From: Gemmatimonas sp.
GTDB lineage: Bacteria > Gemmatimonadota > Gemmatimonadetes > Gemmatimonadales > Gemmatimonadaceae
NCBI GenBank assembly: GCA_013822425.1
Contig: PNKL01000007.1
Location: 32,971 to 96,970 of the forward strand
Direction: 5' to 3'
Length of the DNA: 64,000 nt
Under the pieces are notes generated by a model. It did no database searches, was not told the DNA's origin, and saw only the letters and a program-made list of their open reading frames with translations. Below are positions 27,749 through 37,519 of this stretch, piece after piece. The position numbers were made by a program, and so were the translations under genes. Every line of letters starts with the position of its first letter. Position 1 is the stretch's first letter.

Positions 27749-28563
27749 TGTCCGGCAGAAGCGGCAGTCCCGTGCCTGCGCCCGTGCCTGTGCCCGTGCC
27801 TGTGCCCGTGCCTGTGCCCGTGCCTGTGCCCGTGCCTGTGCCCGTGCCTCTGCCGTTGGAAGGACGCACCGCCCTCATCACCGGGGCGTCGCGCGGCATC
27901 GGCGCCGCCACCGCGCGCGCGCTCGCCGGCGCGGGGGCGCGGCTCGCCCTCGTCGCGCGCGGCGCCGATGCCCTGCACGCGCTCGCCCGTGAACTCGGCG
28001 ATGGCCACCTCGTGGTGCCGGCCGATTGCACGAAGGCTGGAGACGTCGCCCGCATGACCGCGGAGGTCACGGTCTGGGCCGGCGGCGTCCCCGACATCCT
28101 GGTGAATAACGCGGGCATCTATCCGCGCGCGCGGCTCACCGAGCAGGACCCCGACGAGTTTGCCGCCACGCTCGACGTCAATCTTGCCGCGCCCTTTCGC
28201 GTGTTGCACGCCTTTCTCCCGGCCATGCGCGCGCGCCGCAGCGGGCACGTGGTGTCCATCGGCACGGTGGCCGACCGCAGCATCTGGCCCATGAACGGCG
28301 CGTACAGCGCCTCCAAGTACGGCCTGCGCGCCCTGCACGAGGTCCTCTACGCCGAGGCGCGTGGCTCGGGGGTGCGCGCCACGCTCGTCTCGCCGGGAGC
28401 GGTGGACACCGGCATCTGGGATGCGCACGAAGCGGAACTGGGCAAGACGCTGGCATCGCGCGCGGCGATGCTGAAGCCCGACGACGTGGCGCGCGCCGTG
28501 CTCTACGCACTCGCCCAGCCGCCCCACATGACGGTGTACGAACTGCGCCTCTCGCCGAGCTGA
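27748..28563 (+). CDS. Short-chain dehydrogenase/reductase with N-terminal Pro-Val repeat
   Basis: 271 aa NAD(P)-dependent reductase. Features are TGASRGIG (nucleotide binding), NNAG, the catalytic Tyr/Lys in YSASK (Y186, K190) and SPGAVDTGIW. In this operon it could act as a sepiapterin/pterin reductase, completing tetrahydropterin synthesis after FolE and PTPS; this is inferred from context. Residues ~9-36 are an almost pure Pro-Val alternation encoded by 12-bp tandem repeats (CCCGTGCCTGTG, about 27779-27850). Such a tail is foreign to SDRs and could vary in length. The start is coupled to folE. Confidence 0.85.
   Translation: MSGRSGSPVPAPVPVPVPVPVPVPVPVPVPVPVPLPLEGRTALITGASRGIGAATARALAGAGARLALVARGADALHALARELGDGHLVVPADCTKAGDVARMTAEVTVWAGGVPDILVNNAGIYPRARLTEQDPDEFAATLDVNLAAPFRVLHAFLPAMRARRSGHVVSIGTVADRSIWPMNGAYSASKYGLRALHEVLYAEARGSGVRATLVSPGAVDTGIWDAHEAELGKTLASRAAMLKPDDVARAVLYALAQPPHMTVYELRLSPS
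27779..27850 (+). repeat. 12-bp tandem repeat inside SDR coding region
   Basis: About six consecutive copies of CCCGTGCCTGTG, encoding alternating Pro-Val. Length changes in multiples of 12 (or 6) keep the frame, so alleles of different length would all be translatable. Confidence 0.9.
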
Positions 28564-28571
28564 GGAAGTGC

Positions 28572-28610
28572 TTGACATTTAAATGTCATGGCATGACATT
28601 TAAATGCATG
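28572..28610 (+). promoter_or_regulatory. Promoter with doubled palindromic operator of the VapBC pair
   Basis: TTGACA at 28572-28577 looks like a -35 box. The perfect 16-bp palindrome TGACATTTAAATGTCA (28573-28588) overlaps it, and a near copy, TGACATTTAAATGCAT (28594-28609), starts exactly 21 bases later, about two helical turns. The second copy reaches the start codon. It is a strongly AT-rich island in GC-rich DNA. VapB-type antitoxins bind such paired sites with their toxin to repress their own operon. Confidence 0.8.
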
Positions 28611-28853
28611 CGCACCACCATCCGGCTTCCCGATCAGTTGTTGGCCAAGGCCAAGCAGCAGGCCGCCGCGGGCGGGGTCACCCTCAACGAGCTCATCGTT
28701 GACGCGGTGCGCGCCTCGCTGACGGCGAGGCCGCGACGCGTGTCCGAGCCGCCGCGTGCGTGGCCGACATTTCGCGGTCAGGGAGTGCTGCCGGGCGTGG
28801 ACCTCGACTGCAACGCGGCGCTCGAGGACCTCATGGACATCGACGGCCGATGA
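28608..28853 (+). CDS. VapB-like ribbon-helix-helix antitoxin
   Basis: 81 aa from the ATG at 28608. The N-terminus MRTTIRLPDQLLAKAKQQAA is a ribbon-helix-helix DNA-binding domain. The C-terminal half (PRAWPTFRGQGVLPGVDLD) is the flexible toxin-binding part. Overlaps the toxin gene as ATGA. The reading frame extends 12 codons upstream through the operator, but the start inside the second palindrome copy begins at the conserved domain. Likely represses its own promoter. Confidence 0.88.
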   Translation: MRTTIRLPDQLLAKAKQQAAAGGVTLNELIVDAVRASLTARPRRVSEPPRAWPTFRGQGVLPGVDLDCNAALEDLMDIDGR

Positions 28854-29281
28854 TCCTGCTGGATGTCAACGTCCTGGTCTACGCCATGCGCGAGGACGCC
28901 GATCGTCACGCGGAGTACTCGGCGTACCTCCGCCGGGTGCTTGGAGGCGCCGAGTCGGTGGGGGTGTCGGATATGGTGTTGAGTGGAACCGTGAGAATCC
29001 TCACGCACCGACGCATCTTCCGACCTCCGACGCCGATGGGCTTGGCCATGGACTTCGCGGAGTTCGTGCGCGCGTCGCCCAACGTCCTGTCGGTGTCACC
29101 GGGCGCCCGGCATTGGGATATCTTCACTGGTCTCTGCCGAACCACGAACGCCGTGGGCGGGCTCGTCACTGGCGCGTGGTTTGCCGCGCTCGCGATCGAG
29201 CAGGGGTGCGAGTGGGTGAGCACCGATCGCGATTTCGCACGCTTTCCAGGGCTGCGCTGGCGTCATCCGCTCGAGTCGTGA
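28850..29281 (+). CDS. VapC-like PIN-domain ribonuclease toxin
   Basis: 143 aa PIN domain. It starts MILLDVNVLVYA (Asp5 of the metal site) and ends with the conserved STDRDFARFPGLRWRHPL. The intermediate acidic residues of the PIN fold are present. VapC toxins cut specific RNAs and are held inactive by the VapB encoded immediately upstream (ATGA overlap). Nothing suggests inactivation. Confidence 0.9.
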   Translation: MILLDVNVLVYAMREDADRHAEYSAYLRRVLGGAESVGVSDMVLSGTVRILTHRRIFRPPTPMGLAMDFAEFVRASPNVLSVSPGARHWDIFTGLCRTTNAVGGLVTGAWFAALAIEQGCEWVSTDRDFARFPGLRWRHPLES

Positions 29282-29290
29282 GGCGCGCCC

Positions 29291-29908
29291 GTGTTGGTTG
29301 AGCTGATCGACCGCCTGCGCTGCCCCCACGTCCACGAAGACTCATGGCTCGTGGCGGCGGTGTCGCGCGCGGAGCATCGCCGTCTGGTCGACGCCACGCT
29401 TGGCTGCCCCGTCTGCAACGCCGAGTTCGAGGTGCGCGGTGGAGTCGTGTCGTTCGGTGAGGCGACGCCCAGCGCACCGATGCCGGCTACCGACGACGAG
29501 GTGCTGCGTGCCGCCGCGTTGCTGCACGTGGAGGAGCGCGGACTCTACCTGCTCGATGCGGCGTGGGGAAGCCTGGCCCCGGGGCTGCTGGTCCTGATCA
29601 CCGCCGAGTACCTGCTGGTGGATCCTCCCGCGGGAATCACGGCCGCTGACGGTGCGGGCATCCTGTCGGGGGTCGGCGACCGCTGGCCGCTCGCCGGCGC
29701 GTCACTGCACGGCATCGCGATGGACCGGGCGACGAGCGCCCGCCTGGCCGACGCGCTGCGCATCCTTCGCGCCGGCGGCCGCCTCGTCGCCCCCGCGAGT
29801 GCCGTGCTGCCGGCCGGCGCTCGCGAGCTCGCCCGCGACGAACGGCACTGGGTGGCAGAGAAGGCCGGCGACGTGATTACGCTTTCGCGAGCCCAACGGC
29901 AGATGTAG
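29291..29908 (+). CDS. Hypothetical protein with Trm112-like zinc-ribbon start
   Basis: 205 aa from the GTG at 29291. The N-terminal ~55 residues have two metal-ligand pairs (CPHVH ... CPVCNAEFEVRGGVVSFG), like the Trm112-type zinc domain found before methyltransferases. The rest (ALRILRAGGRLVAPASAVLP) loosely recalls the end of a Rossmann methyltransferase but lacks the SAM motif. Function unknown. It follows vapC by 9 bases but need not be part of that unit. Confidence 0.55.
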   Translation: MLVELIDRLRCPHVHEDSWLVAAVSRAEHRRLVDATLGCPVCNAEFEVRGGVVSFGEATPSAPMPATDDEVLRAAALLHVEERGLYLLDAAWGSLAPGLLVLITAEYLLVDPPAGITAADGAGILSGVGDRWPLAGASLHGIAMDRATSARLADALRILRAGGRLVAPASAVLPAGARELARDERHWVAEKAGDVITLSRAQRQM

Positions 29909-29962
29909 CGGTTCCGCCGTTCACCCAAGTCCCGGGGCTGTGACGGGGGAACTGCCAACGGC

Positions 29963-30071
29963 CTTGCCGCGGATTTCGCGGATCGGGCGCGGATGCACAC
30001 GGATCCTGCTTGAAGGGTCCGCAACGTGTTATCCGCGTTCCTCCGTCGCCTTCCGCGAAATCCGCGGCAAG
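29963..30071. repeat. 20-bp perfect inverted repeat with CGCGGAT words (family G)
   Basis: CTTGCCGCGGATTTCGCGGA (29963-29982) is matched exactly by its complement at 30052-30071. The 69 bases between contain further CGCGGAT and ATCCGCG words and an internal GGATCC...GGGTCCGC pairing. It lies between the convergent gene at 29291 and the acyl-CoA ligase. Phrases like CGCGGATTTCGCGGAT recur in intergenic repeats of some other GC-rich bacteria; that comparison is from memory. Confidence 0.8.
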
Positions 30072-30099
30072 CAGTTCGCAGTTTGCTCTCTCCGTTCCT

Positions 30100-31929
30100 C
30101 TACTCCACGCCCTCGTAGAGCGAGTCAATCAGCGCCGCATACGTCTTGTCGATCACCCGCCGCTTCACCTTGAGCGTCGGTGTCAGCTCGCCGCGATCCA
30201 CCGTGAAGTCGTGCTCGAGGATCGCCACCTTCTTGGGCGTCTCGAAGGTCGCCAGCTTCATCTTCTCGCACTCCTCGGCGATCTCCTGCTCCATCTTCTG
30301 CTGGATCGTCGGCATCTGCAGCAACTGCGCGCGCTCGGTCCAGTAGATGTTGTGCCGTGCGGCCCAGCGTTCGAGCGCGGCGAACTCCGGTACCACCAGC
30401 ACCACCGGGAACTTTCGCTTGTCGCCGATCATCACGGCCTGCGAGACGTACTTGTTGGTCTTGAAGCCGTTCTCGATGGGCTGTGGCGCGATGTTCTTGC
30501 CGCCCGCCGTCACGATGATGTCCTTCTTGCGGTCGGTGATGCGCAGGAAGCCATCTTCCAGCACGCCGATGTCGCCGGTGTGGAACCAGCCGTCGGCGTC
30601 AATCGCCTCCGCCGTGGCGTCGGGGCGGTTCCAGTAGCCCTGCATCACGTGCGGTCCGCGCGTCAGGATCTCGCCGTCTCCGGCGACCTGCACCTCGACG
30701 CCGGCGATCGGCCGGCCGATGGTCCCGATGCGGAAGGCCGACGGGCAGTTGACGCCGATCACCGGTGACGTCTCGGTGAGCCCGTATCCCTCGAGGATCG
30801 TCAACCCGGCGGCATAGAAGAACTTGTTGATTTCCGGCGAGAGCGGGGCGCCGCCCGAGACGAAGTACTTCATGCGGCCGCCGGTGCGCATCTTGATCTT
30901 GCTGAAGACGAGCTTCTGTGCCAGCGCATACTGCCAGGCCAATGGGCCGGTGGGTTCCTTTCCCGCGAGCGTGGCGTCGGCCCACCGGTCGGCCACTGCG
31001 CGCGCCCAGAAGAAGATCCGCTTCTTGACGGCGCCACTGGCGAGCGCGTTCTCGAACGCGCGGGCGTACATCTTCTCGTAGAGCCGTGGCACCGACATCG
31101 CAACGGTCGGCCGCGCCTCCTGCAGCGCAATGGGCACCGTGTCGAAGCTGTCCACGTAATGGATGCCCGCCCCCATCGCCCAATACATGTAGTCGCCCAT
31201 CCGCTCGAAGATGTGGCAGAGCGGCAGGAAGCTGAGTGCCACCTCCCGGCCCCTGTCGAGCGGGATCACCCCCTTGCAGGCCTGCACGTTGGAGAAGATG
31301 TTGTCGTGCGACAGCATCACCCCCTTGGGCAGCCCGGTCGTTCCCGACGTGTAGATGAGTGTCGCGAGGTCGTTGGGCTGCGCGGCGAGCGCGTCGGCCT
31401 TCCAGTGCGCGGCCCGCTCCGGCGTGTCCACCGCGGCGCCGCGCGCCTCCACCTCGGCGAACGTCAGGTCGGCGCCCGGCACGAGGTCGCTGGTGAAGGT
31501 GATCACGTGCCGCAGTGCGGGACACTGCCCGCGAATGGCGGCGATCTTCGCCGCGTGCGCCTCGCCCGACACGAACACGATCACCGCGCCGGAATCATTG
31601 AGCGGGTGCACCACCTGCTCGGCGGGGAGCGACGGATAGATCGGAACGTCGGCGAGTCGTCCGGTCAGGCACGCCCAGTCGGTGAGGGCCCACTCCGGGC
31701 GATTCTCCGAGATCAGCGCGGCCCGGTCGCCGGGTCTGAGTCCGAGTTCGGCGAGTCCCAGCGAGAGGTGGCGCACGCGGCGCTCCGTTTCCCGGTGCGA
31801 GATGGCCTGCCACTGGCCGGGGCCTACGCGGTGGTTCATCGCGTCCGGACGGTCGTACGCGGCCATCGCGTCGAAGAACAGGCGATTCAGCGTGCCCGGG
31901 GCTGGGCGCGGGCCTCCCTGTGCGATCAT
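30100..31929 (-). CDS. Long-chain fatty-acid-CoA ligase
   Basis: AMP-forming ligase activating long-chain fatty acids as CoA thioesters, 609 aa. The core motif YTSGTTGLPKGVMLSH, GYGLTETSP, WFHTGDIG and the hinge DRKKDIIVTAGGKNIAPQPIE are intact, and length and pattern match the FAA1/FadD15-like class. The ATG at 31929 has GGAG 7 bases upstream; a GTG four codons earlier is possible. It is last in a minus-strand series after a TPR protein, ParA and a lipoprotein, 61 bases behind the latter. Confidence 0.92.
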   Translation of the reverse strand: MIAQGGPRPAPGTLNRLFFDAMAAYDRPDAMNHRVGPGQWQAISHRETERRVRHLSLGLAELGLRPGDRAALISENRPEWALTDWACLTGRLADVPIYPSLPAEQVVHPLNDSGAVIVFVSGEAHAAKIAAIRGQCPALRHVITFTSDLVPGADLTFAEVEARGAAVDTPERAAHWKADALAAQPNDLATLIYTSGTTGLPKGVMLSHDNIFSNVQACKGVIPLDRGREVALSFLPLCHIFERMGDYMYWAMGAGIHYVDSFDTVPIALQEARPTVAMSVPRLYEKMYARAFENALASGAVKKRIFFWARAVADRWADATLAGKEPTGPLAWQYALAQKLVFSKIKMRTGGRMKYFVSGGAPLSPEINKFFYAAGLTILEGYGLTETSPVIGVNCPSAFRIGTIGRPIAGVEVQVAGDGEILTRGPHVMQGYWNRPDATAEAIDADGWFHTGDIGVLEDGFLRITDRKKDIIVTAGGKNIAPQPIENGFKTNKYVSQAVMIGDKRKFPVVLVVPEFAALERWAARHNIYWTERAQLLQMPTIQQKMEQEIAEECEKMKLATFETPKKVAILEHDFTVDRGELTPTLKVKRRVIDKTYAALIDSLYEGVE

Positions 31930-31990
31930 CGTCAGCTCCACTCGGCGGGGGATTGGACACGCCGCGCGGCGGGGGCCGCGGCCAGCGCGC

Positions 31991-32779
31991 CTACTTTGGT
32001 CGGAAGTGAATTACGAACTTCACGGGGCTTCCCGCTACTGGCGCGCCGCGGAAGCGGGTGGAGGCTTCGACCACGAAGGAGTCGGCGGTGGACGGCAGGG
32101 CGTAGGGGCGGATGCGCAGGGTCCGGGCGGCGGTGCCGTCGGTTCCGGTCGTGTCCACGAGACTCACGCGGCGACTCGTCGCGTCTTCCCAGAGCGAAGC
32201 GAGGGTCGTGTCCGTCGGCAGGATCGTTTGACCGCGAAATGTCACGAGCCAGCTCACGAGGAAGCCCGGCACGTTCACAGCCGTCCCCGCGCTGTCGCGG
32301 GTCAACTTCACCGTCATCGCCTTGCTGACGTTCTTCGACGCCGTGTCGGGGGACGTATACAGCAGGGTGTCCGCCGTCGCGCCACTTGCCGCAAACCTGG
32401 ATGGCTCGCGCGTGACGGTCACCGTCTTCGGCAATGACTGCAGCGAAGCCGCCGCCGCCACCAGGCGCACCGTGCCGCTCGTCCGCGTCGTCGCGATCAG
32501 GTAGCCCTGGCTGCTGATGTCCACGCCGGTGTCGAGCGCGATGTAGCGCACGGGAGGATTGGCGATGACATCGCCGTCGGCGTTGTAGGCAACCGCGCGT
32601 AGCGGTGCAGCCTTGCCCGTGGAGTCGCGCATGGTGTCGCGGGCGACCACCGAGGGATACGGCAGCGTGTCGAACGCGAGCGCCACGATGCCGTCAGGGG
32701 TGGTCCCCACATCGGAGCAGGCCCCCACCCAGGCCGCGGCCACGACGGCCGCCGCCACCCAGCGCGGCGCGCGCCTCAT
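31991..32779 (-). CDS. Predicted lipoprotein with Ig-like/beta structure
   Basis: 262 aa. The signal peptide MRRAPRWVAAAVVAAAWVGACS has a lipobox (VGAC). The mature part is rich in Thr/Ser/Val strands and the phrase RYIALDTGVDISSQGYLIAT resembles bacterial Ig-like (Big-2) domains common on cell-surface proteins. Its ATG overlaps the stop of parA as ATGA. Function unknown. Confidence 0.75.
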   Translation of the reverse strand: MRRAPRWVAAAVVAAAWVGACSDVGTTPDGIVALAFDTLPYPSVVARDTMRDSTGKAAPLRAVAYNADGDVIANPPVRYIALDTGVDISSQGYLIATTRTSGTVRLVAAAASLQSLPKTVTVTREPSRFAASGATADTLLYTSPDTASKNVSKAMTVKLTRDSAGTAVNVPGFLVSWLVTFRGQTILPTDTTLASLWEDATSRRVSLVDTTGTDGTAARTLRIRPYALPSTADSFVVEASTRFRGAPVAGSPVKFVIHFRPK

Positions 32780-33555
32780 TCGGTCTCCGCGGAGAGCCGC
32801 TCAGCGACCCGCAAGGCGAGGTTCACGTACGCCTGGCTGGCCGGATCGGCGGGATCGCGCACCACCGCGGGCTGGCCGGCGGCGAACGCCTCGGCGAGCG
32901 CATAGGAACGCGGAATCATGATATCGCATACCATGGCCGCCGGCAGGTGTTCCCGGACGTACTTCACCGTTCGCTCGCACGCGGGGTTCCCGGCTTCATA
33001 CATGGTCATCAGGAGGCCGTCGAGTGTCAGCGCCGGATGGGACGCCACCACGTCCTGGATGCTCCGAAGAATCTGCGGCGTTGTCTGCAGCGCCAGCGGC
33101 TCCGCCTGCATCGGCACCAGCACGCGGTCGGTGCTCTCGAGGACCCGCCGGGCGATGGGGCCGAGCCCCGGCGGCGTGTCCACCACCACGACGTCGCACC
33201 GTTCGCGCGCCGCCTGCAGCATGCGCGGCAGGAGGTCGCTCGCGGCAACCCGCGCCTGATAGTCGCTGTGGTCGGCGCCGTCGGTGACGGTGCCCACGAG
33301 CATGACGCGCAGCCAGGGCAGGGCGGTGGGGAGGATGACCTCCCGCAGCGTGCGCGCCCCGCGCAGGTAGTCGGCGAAGCCTCGCGTGTCCACGCCCTGC
33401 CGCAGGCCAACGCCAAAACGCACCGAGCCCTGCGGGTCCACGTCAACGAGGAGCGTCTTCATGCCGCGGCGGGCGAAAGCCGCGGCGAGGTTCACGGCGC
33501 TCGTCGTCTTGCCGACGCCCCCCTTCTGGCTGACGATCGAGAGGACCTTGCCCAC
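32776..33555 (-). CDS. ParA-family ATPase
   Basis: 259 aa MinD/ParA-type P-loop ATPase with deviant Walker A KGGVGKTTSAVNLA, Walker A' VDVDPQGS and Walker B VVVVDTPPGLG. Usually positions DNA or protein clusters. No ParB-like gene is adjacent, so this is an orphan ParA; the coupled TPR protein (TAGTG overlap) and the lipoprotein (ATGA overlap) suggest it organises a protein or envelope structure instead. Confidence 0.92.
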   Translation of the reverse strand: MGKVLSIVSQKGGVGKTTSAVNLAAAFARRGMKTLLVDVDPQGSVRFGVGLRQGVDTRGFADYLRGARTLREVILPTALPWLRVMLVGTVTDGADHSDYQARVAASDLLPRMLQAARERCDVVVVDTPPGLGPIARRVLESTDRVLVPMQAEPLALQTTPQILRSIQDVVASHPALTLDGLLMTMYEAGNPACERTVKYVREHLPAAMVCDIMIPRSYALAEAFAAGQPAVVRDPADPASQAYVNLALRVAERLSAETE

Positions 33556-34016
33556 TAGGTCTCGCTCGGCCCGGCCGGCGACTCGCCGGATGCCGGGTTT
33601 CGCAGCGACTCGAGCGTCGCCTCCGCGTGCCGCACCCAGCGCTCGGATTCGGCGCCGGCCGGCGGGCTTGCAAGAAAGGCTTCGAGGTGCTTCACCGCGG
33701 CCACGACGTCCCCGCGCTTGATCAACAGGAAGGCGAGGCCATAATGCGCGCCCGAGAGCGACGGGTCGAGTTCCAGCGACTTGCGGTACGCGCGGATCGC
33801 CTCTTCGAGGCGCCCCGTGCGCGAGTACGCGATGGCCATGTTCTGCAGCACGCGCAAGTCGTCCGGATGATCGCGCAGGGCGAGCCGGTACGACGTGATG
33901 GCCGCGTCATAGTCCCCCTGACGCTCGAGCAGCAGCGCCTCGTTCAGATAATCGAGGCGCTGCGGTCGGGCATCGCTGTCTGACTTGCCGCCAAAAAGGC
34001 GGTTCCACCAGGACAT
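33555..34016 (-). CDS. TPR-repeat protein
   Basis: 153 aa from the ATG at 34016 (MSWWNRLFGGK). Three tetratricopeptide repeats are visible (LNEALLLERQGDYDAAITSY, then VLQNMAIAYSRTGRLEEAIRAY, then AHYGLAFLLIKRGDVVAAVKHL), a scaffold for protein-protein contacts. Its stop overlaps the parA GTG by one base. It is probably the partner or adaptor of the ParA ATPase. Confidence 0.85.
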   Translation of the reverse strand: MSWWNRLFGGKSDSDARPQRLDYLNEALLLERQGDYDAAITSYRLALRDHPDDLRVLQNMAIAYSRTGRLEEAIRAYRKSLELDPSLSGAHYGLAFLLIKRGDVVAAVKHLEAFLASPPAGAESERWVRHAEATLESLRNPASGESPAGPSET

Positions 34017-34215
34017 AGGGCGCGGCGGGTTCGCAGAATGAAGGAGTATGCCCGCCAGCGCGGTAGAGCTAGCGGAACCAACTATAGACGCGCGGGAGGA
34101 GTCCAACGGCACAACCTATGCGTCCCCCACAGGGGCAGCAACCGCGCGCTTCCGCCGGTGCAGGGCGAGGGGTACCTTCACAAACGACGTTCCCAGCCCT
34201 CGCTCCGGAGCCGCC

Positions 34216-34758
34216 ATGTCACCCCGCAAGACCGCTGTTGATCCCGCCAAGGGGGTCCTGCATGTCGAATGGCCCCTGTTTGGTGAGCTCTCCCGGGCCC
34301 TGGCCCTGAAGGTGGCGCGCGACTTCATCCCGGAGGTCGTCGTGGGGGTTGCCACCGCCGGCGTGGTGCCCGGATGCGTGGTGGCCGCGATTCTCGACTG
34401 CGAGTTCCACTCGATCATGGTCAGCCGGCGCTTCGGCGCCGCGCACGTGCGCGAGACGCCGGCGGTGCTCGGCGGCGCGCCCGGCCAGGTGCGCGGCAAG
34501 CGCGTCCTGCTGGTGGACGAGACCTGCGACAGCGGCGAGACGATGCGCCTCGCCAAGGCGGCGCTGATCAACGCCGGCGCCAGCGACGTCCGCACCGCGG
34601 TCAGCTTCCGCTGCGGCACCTACGAGCCCGACTTCTACGCCCTCGCCACGGAGAGCACCATCGTGCTGCCCTGGGACCGCGAGATCCTGCACGACGGCGA
34701 CCTCGTGCCGAATCCGAAGTACGAGGCGGTGTATCTGGATGATCCGGGGGGATACTGA
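34216..34758 (+). CDS. Phosphoribosyltransferase-domain protein
   Basis: 180 aa from the ATG at 34216, with GGAG 6 bases upstream. The type I PRTase fold is seen in VVVGVATAGVVPG and the PRPP-loop-like RVLLVDETCDSGETM. The second acidic residue pattern differs from strict purine PRTases (DET instead of DDV), as in regulators or xanthine PRTase-like enzymes. Substrate not assignable. It is divergent from the TPR-parA group. Confidence 0.8.
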   Translation: MSPRKTAVDPAKGVLHVEWPLFGELSRALALKVARDFIPEVVVGVATAGVVPGCVVAAILDCEFHSIMVSRRFGAAHVRETPAVLGGAPGQVRGKRVLLVDETCDSGETMRLAKAALINAGASDVRTAVSFRCGTYEPDFYALATESTIVLPWDREILHDGDLVPNPKYEAVYLDDPGGY

Positions 34759-34759
34759 A

Positions 34760-34871
34760 GGGCAGATGGTAGATGGTAGATCGTCGAAGCGCCCGGACTC
34801 ATCGCGAGTACCGGGCGCTTCTTCGGTTGGCCAACATCTACCATCTACCACCTACCCTCTACCATCTGCCC
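34760..34871. repeat. 7-bp tandem-word inverted repeat (family C), terminator-like
   Basis: The left edge GGGCAGATGGTAGATGGTAG and right edge CTACCATCTGCCC are complementary. The middle holds a perfect stem, GAAGCGCCCGG (34786-34796) facing CCGGGCGCTTC (34811-34821). The unit is GGTAGAT. It lies between the convergent PRTase and V4R genes. The same edge and word recur at 55722-55827. Confidence 0.88.
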
Positions 34872-35429
34872 CTACGCCATCTCAGCCACCGCCTCCACAT
34901 ACCCCACCCCCTCGGTCATCCGCTGGTACACCTGTCCGATCACCTCGGCGCTTCCCAGCAGGAACCGGCAGCGCGTCGCGCCGTTCGAGCGGCATTCCAC
35001 CTCAAAGCACGCCAGCGGCGCCTCCGCCATGCGACCGAGGAAGTCGGCCAGCAGGCCCGTCGAGTAGTAACAGGCAGGGAAGCCGATGTTCAGCGTGGGA
35101 TCGCCTTCCGCCCAGTCGGGGGAATCGAGCGTGATTACGGCATCGTTGAGCGTGCCGATCTCGAGCGATCCCCAGCCGGTGTCCCGGAAGAACTCGGCGG
35201 CCAGGCCCTGGAACTCGGCGAAGCCCACCGCCTCTGCATTGCCGCCGCGCGCCTCGAGCCACTCGCGGAACGACGCGAAGATCGCATCACCACCGGCGTA
35301 GCCGGCCTCCTGCAGGTACGTCGCGAAGCCGCCGCCGAGGTCGCGCATCAGGGCGGAGCGCAGGGCGGCGAGGGACTGGCGGGGAAGCGCCACGAGCGGT
35401 GTCGAGGCAAGCGCGAAGTTGGTGGCCAT
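34872..35429 (-). CDS. V4R-domain protein
   Basis: 185 aa from the ATG at 35429. The C-terminal half matches the V4R (4-vinyl reductase) small-molecule-binding domain: GWGSLEIGTLNDA, FPACYYSTGLLADFL, then CFEVECRSNGATRCRFLLGS. V4R domains occur in BchJ and in ligand-sensing regulators. No pigment genes are nearby, so a bacteriochlorophyll role is not supported. It ends directly at the family C repeat. Confidence 0.78.
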   Translation of the reverse strand: MATNFALASTPLVALPRQSLAALRSALMRDLGGGFATYLQEAGYAGGDAIFASFREWLEARGGNAEAVGFAEFQGLAAEFFRDTGWGSLEIGTLNDAVITLDSPDWAEGDPTLNIGFPACYYSTGLLADFLGRMAEAPLACFEVECRSNGATRCRFLLGSAEVIGQVYQRMTEGVGYVEAVAEMA

Positions 35430-35446
35430 ATGCGTCAAAGTAGGGG

Positions 35447-37519
<2,073 letters not shown>

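Noticed and set aside
34872..35429. Bacteriochlorophyll BchJ
   Set aside because: A V4R domain alone does not show this, and there are no pigment or photosynthesis genes in the window.
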